Below are positions 1 to 6,827 of a stretch of 7,949 nt of DNA, in pieces. The notes under the pieces were generated by a model. That model ran no database searches. It was not told the origin of the DNA and saw only the letters and a list, made by a program, of their open reading frames with translations. Location: the NCBI GenBank assembly GCA_903829565.1, contig CAIKQM010000049.1, positions 1 through 7,949 on the forward strand, read 5' to 3'. How positions within the stretch are numbered: position 1 is the first letter of the stretch; each line of letters starts with the position of its first letter. The position numbers were made by a program, and so were the translations under genes. This DNA is from an uncultured Planctomycetota bacterium. GTDB taxonomy: Bacteria > Planctomycetota > UBA1135 > GCA-002686595.

Positions 1-237
1 CGCGCCAGTTGGCTGTTGCGCTCCCAAAGCCTGCTCCGGATCGCACGCTAACGCTTCCGCAAGGCGTTTCAGGGACTAGGATTGGGGAGACGTGCTGCTT
101 CGCACAACCCTTGCACGGGTTTGCGCGGTAAATCCCCCGCCCCGGTCGCCCAAGGGATTCAATACACCAGCACGGTCGAACGCGGCCGCTGCGATCCTCG
201 ACTACCCCACCGAACGACAGCCCCCGATCGATAGCCC
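1..237. other. Leader region upstream of the operon, no convincing gene
   Basis: No open frame here looks like a real protein. The + frame that enters at base 1 ends at a TAA at 49-51 after 16 arginine/leucine/serine-rich codons. This could be the tail of an upstream gene, but it is too short to judge. Just after that TAA, bases 50-68 can fold into a small hairpin: AACGC pairs with GCGTT, two T-A pairs close it after a bulged G, and the loop is CCGC. No clear T-run follows, so a terminator is only a weak possibility. I see no convincing -35/-10 pair. The promoter of the downstream operon presumably lies here, but I cannot place it. An in-frame TAG at 232-234 closes the frame of the first gene just before its ATG. 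Confidence 0.5.
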
Positions 238-1260
238 ATGAGCGAAGCATCCCTCCAGCGTCTGCGCGAAGTCCACGCGCAGATGAAGACTGAACTGCAC
301 CGTGCCATCGTCGGTCAAGACCAGGTGATCGATCAGATCCTGCTGGCTATCTTGACGCGTGGCCATGCCTTGCTGGTGGGTGTACCGGGACTGGCGAAGA
401 CGCTGCTCATCTCGAGCCTGTCAAAAACGCTGGACTTGCGCTTCGCACGCATCCAGTTCACGCCTGACTTGATGCCCTCCGACATCACGGGCACCGAGAT
501 CTTGCAGATCGATGGCACCACGGGGGCGCGTGAGTTCCGCTTCGTGCCGGGCCCGCTGTTCGCCAATGTGGTGCTGGCCGATGAAATCAACCGCACGCCG
601 CCGAAGACACAGGCGGCGCTGCTCGAGGCGATGGTCGAGCGCCAAGTCACCAGCGCAGGTGTGCGCCATGAACTGCCGGATCCGTTCTTCGTGCTCGCGA
701 CGCAGAACCCGATCGAGCAGGAAGGCACCTATCCGCTGCCGGAAGCGCAGCTCGACCGCTTCATGTTCTTGATCCAAGTGGGCTACCCCACCTTGGATGA
801 GGAACGCGAGATTCTGCGCCGCACCACCGGTGGCGCCATGGAAACACCGCGCGCCGTGGTGGGCGCGGCCGAGCTCAAGCAGCTGCAAGATGCGATTCGC
901 GCCATCCCCGTCGCGGACCATGTCTACGACTATGTGCTGGCTTTGTCGCGCGGCACGCGCGTCGGCGGCACGCAGCCCCTGCCCTTCGTGCAGCAATGGG
1001 TCAGCTGGGGCGCGGGCCCGCGCGCCAGCCAGTTCCTGATCTTGGGCGCCAAGGCGCACGCTGCGCTGGCTGGTCGCACACATGTGGCCATCGAAGATGT
1101 CAAGGCCGTTGTACACCCCGTGCTGCGTCACCGCATCGTGACGAACTACTCCGCACAAGCCGAAGGCATCACCTCCGACATCGTCATCGATCGCTTGCTG
1201 CAAGAGATCGATGCTGGCGGCAAGGTCGGCCTGGGCGTGCCGGGCGTCAAGCAAAGCTGA
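238..1260 (+). CDS. MoxR-family AAA+ ATPase
   Basis: A 340-residue cytoplasmic ATPase of the MoxR family, near the usual family length. Visible AAA+ motifs, in order: Walker A GVPGLAKT (48-55, K54), Walker B VVLADEIN (111-118, D115/E116), sensor 1 LATQNP (153-158), the arginine-finger motif LDRF (172-175, R174) and sensor 2 GPRAS (260-264, R262). The segment QNPIEQEGTYPLPEAQLDRF is the family's signature. No signal peptide or membrane segment is seen. The start is firm because an in-frame TAG lies six bases before the ATG; no Shine-Dalgarno sequence is evident. MoxR proteins are thought to remodel or activate partners presented by VWA proteins. Three such partners follow directly downstream, which supports that role, but the substrate is unknown. 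Family assignment is near certain; the specific function is inference. Confidence 0.97.
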   Translation: MSEASLQRLREVHAQMKTELHRAIVGQDQVIDQILLAILTRGHALLVGVPGLAKTLLISSLSKTLDLRFARIQFTPDLMPSDITGTEILQIDGTTGAREFRFVPGPLFANVVLADEINRTPPKTQAALLEAMVERQVTSAGVRHELPDPFFVLATQNPIEQEGTYPLPEAQLDRFMFLIQVGYPTLDEEREILRRTTGGAMETPRAVVGAAELKQLQDAIRAIPVADHVYDYVLALSRGTRVGGTQPLPFVQQWVSWGAGPRASQFLILGAKAHAALAGRTHVAIEDVKAVVHPVLRHRIVTNYSAQAEGITSDIVIDRLLQEIDAGGKVGLGVPGVKQS

Positions 1261-1270
1261 CACCATCCAC

Positions 1271-2191
1271 ATGGCCCAAGGCCTCCAGAGCCTAGATCCC
1301 GCAGTACTCGATCGCTTGTCGAGCCTTGAGCTCGTGGCGCGCTCGGTCGTGGACGGTTTCATGACCGGCGGCCACCGTTCGGGACGCTTGGGCTCGTCAG
1401 TCGAGTTCGCGCAGCACCGTCCGTATGTGCTGGGCGACGAGCTGCGCCGCGTGGACTGGAAGGTCTATGCGCGCAACGATCGCCTCGTCGTCAAGCAGTT
1501 CGTGGAAGAGACCGAACTGGCCTGTCATGTGCTGGTCGATCGCAGCGAGTCGATGGTCTATGGCTCGCAAGCCTGGACCAAGTACGACTACGCGCGCTGG
1601 TGTGCGGCCTCCTTGGCGCACTTGGTGCTTTTGCAAGGCGATGTCGCCGGTTTGGTGCTGTTCGATGAAGCAGCGCACGACAAGATCGCGCCCAAGAGTG
1701 GTGCCGGTCAGCGCGCCTCGATCTGGAACACACTGGAGCGTTCCGCCGCAGGTGGTGGCACGAAGATTGGCACGGTCCTCGAGTGGATCGCGCCCAAGCT
1801 GCGCCAGAAGGGCAAAGGAGTCGTGTGCGTGTTCTCCGACTTCTACGATGATCCCGCGCAGATTGGAGCCGGCTTGCGACGCTTGGCGGCCGGAGGCCAC
1901 GACCTGATCCTGTTCCAAGTGGTCGATCCACGCGAACTGGACTTCCAATTCGACGGCTTGTTGCGACTGGATGGTTTGGAAGGTGCCGGTCGTGTGAAGG
2001 TCGATCCGCGCGCGCTGCGTGATGCCTACCTCGCGGAAGTGAAGGCTCATGGAGAAGCTCTGGCGCGCGAGGCGCGCGCCTTGCGTGCCGAAGTGGTGCA
2101 ACTGCGCACCGACCGTGGTGTCGAGGTGGTCCTGTCAGCCTGGCTCGCCGCCCGCACGGCGCGCATCCGCAGCGGAGGTCGTGGACGATGA
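1271..2191 (+). CDS. DUF58 protein with VWA-like MIDAS, soluble
   Basis: A 306-residue DUF58 protein, the standard companion of MoxR ATPases. The N-terminal core carries the DUF58 signature: RSGRLGSSVEFAQHR (36-50), YVLGDELRRVDWKVYARND (52-70) and LVVKQFVEE (72-80). A VWA-like fold follows, with the MIDAS motif DRSES (D90, S92, S94), a candidate metal-binding Thr in GGGTKIG (T164) and the second Asp in FSDFYDD (D190). No membrane segments are seen, although many DUF58 proteins have N-terminal ones, so it is probably cytoplasmic beside MoxR. The frame also has an ATG at 1211, but that would add 20 residues (MLAARSAWACRASSK...) that look like an out-of-frame reading of the ATPase's C-terminus and would overlap it by 50 bases. 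I therefore chose 1271, 10 bases after the ATPase stop, although no good ribosome binding site precedes it. It ends in an ATGA overlap with the next gene. The likely role is adaptor or client of the ATPase. Confidence 0.93.
   Translation: MAQGLQSLDPAVLDRLSSLELVARSVVDGFMTGGHRSGRLGSSVEFAQHRPYVLGDELRRVDWKVYARNDRLVVKQFVEETELACHVLVDRSESMVYGSQAWTKYDYARWCAASLAHLVLLQGDVAGLVLFDEAAHDKIAPKSGAGQRASIWNTLERSAAGGGTKIGTVLEWIAPKLRQKGKGVVCVFSDFYDDPAQIGAGLRRLAAGGHDLILFQVVDPRELDFQFDGLLRLDGLEGAGRVKVDPRALRDAYLAEVKAHGEALAREARALRAEVVQLRTDRGVEVVLSAWLAARTARIRSGGRGR
2174..2179 (+). promoter_or_regulatory. Shine-Dalgarno GGAGGT for the BatA-like gene
   Basis: GGAGGT sits eight bases before the ATG at 2188, inside the last codons of the DUF58 gene. 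With the ATGA overlap (2188-2191) this supports coupled translation and fixes the start of the BatA-like protein. Confidence 0.75.
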
Positions 2192-4437
2192 ACCTCTTCG
2201 GCGGCTTTGCCAACCCGGCGCTGTTGTTTGGCTTGCTGGCAGCAGCGGTCCCCATCGCGATCCACTTGTTGAATCGCCGCAACCATCGTCCCCTGCCATG
2301 GGCTGCGATGCGCTTTGTGGAAGCAGCCTGGCGCAAGACACGCCGGCGTGTGCAGTTCGAAGAGTGGTTGTTGCTGCTCTTGCGCGCTCTCGCCGTGGGA
2401 TTCTTGGCCTTTGCCCTCGCACGCCCGTTCACGGGTGAGGCCAGTCCGCTGGCTGGCTTGACGGAAGCGCGGCGCGAGTTGGTCATCGTGGTGGACAGCT
2501 CGGCTTCCATGGGCCAAGCGGCAGGGACGCGTACAGCGTGGGAAGCGGCACTCGAGCGCGCGCGCACCTTGGCGCGCGAAGCGGATCCTGCGCGTGGCGA
2601 CCGCGTGCGTTTGATCGCCGCTGCGGCCACACCGCGCTTGCTGTCGACCACCACTCCCGAACAAGCACGCAGCTTGCTCGACAGCCTGGCCGAGCCCACG
2701 GATGAGGTCATCGACTTAGCTGCGGCGCTGTATGACGTGCTGGAGCACGCCCGCAACGATGCCTCCAATGCGGGCGCGCAGCTGGATGTGCATGTGTTGA
2801 CGGACCTGCAAGAGAGCGTCTACTTGCGCGGTGCTGAAGCGGACGAGCGCACCGCGGCCAACGCGCAAGCCGCACCGGGCGAGCGCAGCTTGTACGAAGT
2901 TCTGGACGGCCTGAAAGAGCTCAAGGTCAAAGTCATTGTCGAGGACATGGCTGGCGTGGAGCCTGTGCCACCGAATGTCAGCTTGGCCGCACTCGAACCG
3001 CTGGAACGCCCGTCGGCGCCCGATGCGCCCGTAGAGTTGCGCGCCACGGTGCGCAACGATGGCGATCGTGATGCACGCGGTGTGCGGGTGGCGTTGTCGG
3101 TGGACGGTCAGCGCCGGCCGCTGCAGACCATCGATGTGCCCGCACGCAGCAGCACCGAAGCGGTCTTTGTGTTGTCCTTCGGCAGCGGCGGCTTGCATGT
3201 GGTCGAAGCCAAGCTCGAAGCTGGCGATCGCCTGCCGCGCGATGATGAACGCGCCATCGTGGTCGATGTGCCGGCTGCTGTGCGCGTGCTCTTGGTGAAC
3301 GGCAACCAAGCTACGCGCATCGAGGAGGATGAACTCGGGTACTTGCGCACGGTGCTGGTGCCTGCAGTCGAAGACGGGGCGCTGGCCCTGCAGGCCCCTT
3401 TCGAGGTCGTGGAAATCACGCCGGCGGACCTGGGCTCCAGTGAAGTAGATTTGACAAAGCATGATGTGATCTGGCTCGCCGATTGCGAAGCGCCGGCGCC
3501 CAGCGTCGCCGAGAAGCTGGATAAGGCGGTCACCAACGGCGTGTCGCTCATCGTCTCGGCCGGTGACCGTGTGGATCCGCGCGCTTGGAACCAGCGCATG
3601 GGCGAGGCGGGTCGCAAGCTCATGCCTGTCGAGCTGTTGGAGTTCGATGGCCTGCGTACGCGTGAAGGCCGTTGGTCACGCCCGCGCAGCTTTGATGCAC
3701 GCCATCCGGCCCTCGCGTTCTTTGCCGACGAACGCTTCGCGCCTTTGTTTGCCGAGATCCCAGTCTACGGCTGGATCGCCTCCAAGCCGCTGGATGGCGC
3801 GCGCGTGCTGGCATCTTTGGATGACGACCGCGCTGCACCGCTGTTCGTCGAGCGCGAACATGGACGCGGACGCGTGTGGTGGTGGGCCACGACCATCGGC
3901 CCGGCGTGGACGCGCTTGCCCGAGTCCCCTGCCACGCTGGTGCCCCTAGCGTGGGAGTGGTTGCGCGATGCAGGTTCGCCGGCACCTGCACCCTTGTCCT
4001 TGCCGCCGAACAGCGTCTGGCGTGGCACGACCGCACAGTATCCGCGCCAAGCACTTGTGATCACGCCTGCAGGGGCGCGCAAACCGCTGGATGGCGAAGC
4101 GATCCAACAAGGTGGCCGCTGGAGCTTGCCGCCTATTCCCACCACACTCACCGATCGGGCCGGTGCCTACCGCATCGAGATCGAAGGCCAAGCCCCATTG
4201 GCGTTCGCGATCGGTTTGGACCCGCGCGAAAGCGATCTGCGGCGCATCGACAGCACGGCCTTGACCGCCTTGCACCCGGTCTTGCAATCCGCGCAAGCAC
4301 CGCGTGCCGACGACACCAACGACAACGACACCACGCGTCAAGGTGAGTTGTGGCGAGCCTTCGCGCTGGCCGTGCTAGCGGCCTTGGTCATCGAGTCGTT
4401 GTGGGCCGCATGGATTGGACACAGGAGAAGCGCATGA
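2188..4437 (+). CDS. BatA-like membrane VWA protein with amidotransferase-like domain
   Basis: A 749-residue membrane protein. The N-terminus matches the BatA/aerotolerance-regulator N-terminal domain: a hydrophobic helix (about 8-28), then LLNRRNHRPLPWAAMRFVEA and a very basic loop, then a second helix (about 60-79) ending in LARP. A VWA domain follows (about 97-215) with the MIDAS motif DSSAS (D103, S105, S107) and a TD in VHVLTDLQES (D206); the usual MIDAS Thr is not obvious. Residues about 263-360 look like a CARDB/Ig-like beta domain (ATVRNDGDRDARGVRVALS). About 364-600 resembles a class I glutamine amidotransferase-like fold (VRVLLVNGN, HDVIWLADCE, GVSLIVSAGD, GRVWWWATTIGPAWTRLP) without a Cys at the nucleophile position. 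A third helix (about 722-741) is followed by HRRSA. Basic residues flanking the helices predict that the VWA and later domains lie outside the cytoplasm. Known BatA proteins are much shorter; this long form is typical of planctomycete-type clusters. Function is inferred only from family and context. Confidence 0.92.
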   Translation: MNLFGGFANPALLFGLLAAAVPIAIHLLNRRNHRPLPWAAMRFVEAAWRKTRRRVQFEEWLLLLLRALAVGFLAFALARPFTGEASPLAGLTEARRELVIVVDSSASMGQAAGTRTAWEAALERARTLAREADPARGDRVRLIAAAATPRLLSTTTPEQARSLLDSLAEPTDEVIDLAAALYDVLEHARNDASNAGAQLDVHVLTDLQESVYLRGAEADERTAANAQAAPGERSLYEVLDGLKELKVKVIVEDMAGVEPVPPNVSLAALEPLERPSAPDAPVELRATVRNDGDRDARGVRVALSVDGQRRPLQTIDVPARSSTEAVFVLSFGSGGLHVVEAKLEAGDRLPRDDERAIVVDVPAAVRVLLVNGNQATRIEEDELGYLRTVLVPAVEDGALALQAPFEVVEITPADLGSSEVDLTKHDVIWLADCEAPAPSVAEKLDKAVTNGVSLIVSAGDRVDPRAWNQRMGEAGRKLMPVELLEFDGLRTREGRWSRPRSFDARHPALAFFADERFAPLFAEIPVYGWIASKPLDGARVLASLDDDRAAPLFVEREHGRGRVWWWATTIGPAWTRLPESPATLVPLAWEWLRDAGSPAPAPLSLPPNSVWRGTTAQYPRQALVITPAGARKPLDGEAIQQGGRWSLPPIPTTLTDRAGAYRIEIEGQAPLAFAIGLDPRESDLRRIDSTALTALHPVLQSAQAPRADDTNDNDTTRQGELWRAFALAVLAALVIESLWAAWIGHRRSA

Positions 4438-4453
4438 GGTGGGACACATGATG
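4423..4453 (+). promoter_or_regulatory. Translation junction with double ATGA and five-codon minicistron
   Basis: AGGAGA (4423-4428) stands five bases before an ATG at 4434 that overlaps the stop of the BatA-like gene (ATGA, 4434-4437). That ATG opens a tiny frame, MRWDT, ending in a TGA at 4449-4451, which itself overlaps the ATG at 4448 (a second ATGA). GAGGTG (4436-4441), inside the minicistron, is six bases before 4448 and can serve as the binding site for the large downstream gene. A second ATG follows directly at 4451. The arrangement suggests termination-reinitiation coupling; whether the minicistron is translated is unknown. Confidence 0.5.
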
Positions 4454-6817
4454 CTGTGGCTCGCACTGTGCGTACAAGCAGCCCCTGAAGCGGTGCGCGC
4501 GGAGTTCAAGTTGCTGGACTTGCCGCCGGCTTGGGTGACCGTGCTCGTGGTCCTGCCGTTGGTCGCGCTCGTCGCGTGGATTGGGTATGCACGCGCACCG
4601 CTAGCGCGTGCACGCCGCATCACGTTGGCCGCGCTGCGAGCAGCGGCGTTGCTCTTGCTGGCCGCGGTACTCGCGCGCCCTGTGTGGGTCGAGCGCCGCG
4701 AAGATGTGCGCCAAGCCGAAGTGCTCGTGCTGGTCGATGACTCGGCCTCCATGCGGCGCGAAGACGGCGTGAGCGGCGAAGGCGCCAACCGTGCGCGTTT
4801 GGCCAAGTACGCCGGCAGCGCCACTACGCGTACTGCGGTGGCGCGCGGCGTACTCACGCAAGAGTTGCAGCCGCTGCTGGCACAAGGTGATTACGCGCTG
4901 CGTGAATTCCGCTTCGCCGAAGGACTGGAACCGTTAGCCAACCGTGACGCGTTGGATGGCCGTGGTCGTGCGACACACTTGGGCGATGCAGTGCAACAAG
5001 CACTGAGCACACACCGCGGTCGCCATGTGACCGACATCGTGGTGCTGTCGGATGGTCGCTCCAACGGTGGTGCCGCGGTCAGCGAAGTCGCACGCGCAGC
5101 CAAGCAACTCAACATCCCGGTTCACACCGTGGTGATGGGTGATGCGCGCGTGGAAGAGAACCTCGTGCTGCAACTCGTCGAGGCCCCCTCCAGCGTGCTC
5201 GAAGGCGACGAGGTGGGCATCGTCGTGCGTGTGCGTCTGGCTGGCGCACGCGAACCGCGTGAAGTGCGCGTGGTGCTGGAAGAACTCGACAAGGAAGGCG
5301 CGCGCGTCGTCTACGAAGAGAAGGCCATGGCTTCGGACTCCGGCGTGCGCACCACCTTGATTGCGCCGTCAACCGAAGGTGACAGCCAGCGCCGCGAGCG
5401 TCGCTTCCGCGCTTCGGTGGCCCCTCTGCCGAAAGAGACACTGCGCGATGACAATGCCGTAGCCATCGGAGTGCGCGTCGCTCCGGAGAAGCTGCGCGTG
5501 CTGTACATCGATGCGTACCCGCGCTGGGAGTATCGTTACCTCAAGAATCTGTTGTTGCGCAGCGATGCCAACCTGGTGGTGCAGTGTTGGTTGATGTCAG
5601 CCACCAGCGATTTCCCGCAGGAAAGCACGCGCGGTATCCCGCCGTTGAAGACGGTGCCGACCTCACGCCGCGAGCTGATGGAAGGCTATGACGTCGTCAT
5701 CTTGGGCGATGTGAACCCTTACGAGATCTCTGCTGACCCGGCGCGCTGTGAAGAGTTCCTCAGCTCGTTGCGCGAGTTCGTCGAGCGCGGCGGTGGCTTG
5801 ATCTTGCAAGCCGGTGAGAATGATGCGCCGCGTGCGTATGCGGGCACTGCACTGGAAGAGTTGCTGCCCGTCGTTGTGGATCCCACCGGTGCTACGCAGT
5901 TCGATGGCGATGGCAGCGTCGAGTTCCGGCCGCGTCTGGAGGATCCGCTGGCGCCTCACCCGATCGCTCGGCTCTTGCCCGATGCCGAACAGAACCGTGC
6001 GCTGTGGGAAGACGAAGGCGGCTTGCGCGGCTTCTATTGGTACTCGCCGGTGGTGCGCGCCAAGCCGGGTAGCGAAGTCGTGCTCCGCCACCCGACCGCT
6101 GCGAATCGCGATGGGCGCTTGCCCTTGGTGATTGCAGGCCACTTCCCCGCCGGACGCACGCTGTTCCTAGCCGTGGACTCGACCTGGGGTTGGCGCTTCC
6201 GCTTTGGCGATCGCTTCCACGAGCGCTTCTGGCGCAACGCGATCCGTTGGGTCGCGCTCGGCCGCCTCAAGTCGGGTGATCGACGCGTGCAGTTGGATGC
6301 CTTGGAGTCGAGCTTCGATCTCGACGAACGCGCCGTTGTGGAAGCGCGGGTCTTGGACGCGGACTTCCGTCCTAGTGAGGCCGCCAAGACCAGCGCGCGC
6401 ATGCAGCGGCCCGATGGCTCTGTGGTGGATTTGGACCTGCCCAAGGTGGACGGACGCCCCGGTGTGTTCCGTGCTTCCTTCGAGCCCGAGCAACCCGGCT
6501 TGCATTCCGTTTGGATGGAAGAAGAAGGCCGCCGCACGGCCTCGACGGAGTTCGAGGTGCGCATCCCCTCGCGCGAGAATCAGGATCCCACGCCGGATCC
6601 TGCGGCCTTGCAGATGCTGTCGCGCGACAGCGGTGGGCGGCATGTGGCCGCTGCACAGGCGGCGGACCTAGCGAGTGAGTTCCCGGGCGGTGAAGAACGC
6701 CGCGAGGCTCTGTCCGCCGAATTGGAAGACGCATGGGACAGCGTGTGGACGCTGGTGCTGGCCCTACTGTTCCTAGGCGCAGAGTGGATCCTGCGCAAAC
6801 GCTCGGACTTGGTCTAG
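4448..6817 (+). CDS. Large membrane VWA protein with glutamine amidotransferase-like domain
   Basis: A 789-residue membrane protein. A short hydrophobic N-terminus (1-12) precedes two membrane helices (about 28-47 and 58-77) separated by the basic loop ARAPLARARR. A VWA domain (about 90-235) has a complete-looking MIDAS: DDSAS (D97, S99, S101), T176 in RATHLGDA and D202 in VVLSDGRSNGG. A beta-rich stretch (about 238-345) follows. Next is an amidotransferase-like fold (about 348-605): LRVLYIDAYPRWEYRYLKNL, YDVVILGDVNP, FVERGGGLILQAGEND, then DSTWGWRFRFGD and FHERFWRNAIRW. No Cys lies at the nucleophile position. A further beta domain (about 610-706) precedes a C-terminal helix (about 766-779) and a basic tail RKRSDLV. 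The frame can be extended to a TTG at 4415, but I prefer the ATG at 4448 because GAGGTG precedes it at ideal spacing. Its layout parallels the upstream BatA-like protein, so the two may be ancient paralogues and partners. Substrate and reaction are unknown; it is probably not an active amidotransferase. Confidence 0.9.
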   Translation: MMLWLALCVQAAPEAVRAEFKLLDLPPAWVTVLVVLPLVALVAWIGYARAPLARARRITLAALRAAALLLLAAVLARPVWVERREDVRQAEVLVLVDDSASMRREDGVSGEGANRARLAKYAGSATTRTAVARGVLTQELQPLLAQGDYALREFRFAEGLEPLANRDALDGRGRATHLGDAVQQALSTHRGRHVTDIVVLSDGRSNGGAAVSEVARAAKQLNIPVHTVVMGDARVEENLVLQLVEAPSSVLEGDEVGIVVRVRLAGAREPREVRVVLEELDKEGARVVYEEKAMASDSGVRTTLIAPSTEGDSQRRERRFRASVAPLPKETLRDDNAVAIGVRVAPEKLRVLYIDAYPRWEYRYLKNLLLRSDANLVVQCWLMSATSDFPQESTRGIPPLKTVPTSRRELMEGYDVVILGDVNPYEISADPARCEEFLSSLREFVERGGGLILQAGENDAPRAYAGTALEELLPVVVDPTGATQFDGDGSVEFRPRLEDPLAPHPIARLLPDAEQNRALWEDEGGLRGFYWYSPVVRAKPGSEVVLRHPTAANRDGRLPLVIAGHFPAGRTLFLAVDSTWGWRFRFGDRFHERFWRNAIRWVALGRLKSGDRRVQLDALESSFDLDERAVVEARVLDADFRPSEAAKTSARMQRPDGSVVDLDLPKVDGRPGVFRASFEPEQPGLHSVWMEEEGRRTASTEFEVRIPSRENQDPTPDPAALQMLSRDSGGRHVAAAQAADLASEFPGGEERREALSAELEDAWDSVWTLVLALLFLGAEWILRKRSDLV

Positions 6818-6820
6818 GAG
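6816..6820 (+). promoter_or_regulatory. Shine-Dalgarno AGGAG overlapping the upstream stop
   Basis: AGGAG begins inside the TAG stop (6815-6817) of the preceding gene and lies seven bases before a GTG at 6828. It selects that GTG as the start of the last gene and ties its translation to the operon. Confidence 0.7.
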
Positions 6821-6827
6821 CTACCCC

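Noticed and set aside
1..51. Possible 3' end of an upstream + strand gene
   Set aside because: Only 16 codons before a TAA, with no recognisable sequence; two other frames are also open for similar or longer distances here, so it cannot be supported.
326..335. Perfect 10-base palindrome TGATCGATCA
   Set aside because: It is inside the MoxR coding sequence (codons for Val-Ile-Asp-Gln), with no partner sites; probably chance.
1211..1270. Earlier ATG for the DUF58 protein
   Set aside because: It would overlap the ATPase gene by 50 bases and add residues unlike a DUF58 N-terminus; the 1271 ATG gives a normal family length.
421..1362. 313-codon open frame on the - strand opposite the MoxR gene
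   Set aside because: It lies wholly opposite a gene with all AAA+ motifs; its product is composition-driven with no recognisable domain. Long antisense frames are expected from the codon bias.
1491..2768. 425-codon open frame on the - strand across the DUF58/BatA-like junction
   Set aside because: Arg/Ser/Ala-rich low-complexity translation opposite two well-supported genes; no motif and no sensible start context.
3223..3232. GGCGATCGCC palindrome (HIP1-like), with GCGATCGC again near 6207
   Set aside because: Both fall on Gly-Asp-Arg codons inside genes and are too few to be a repeat family.
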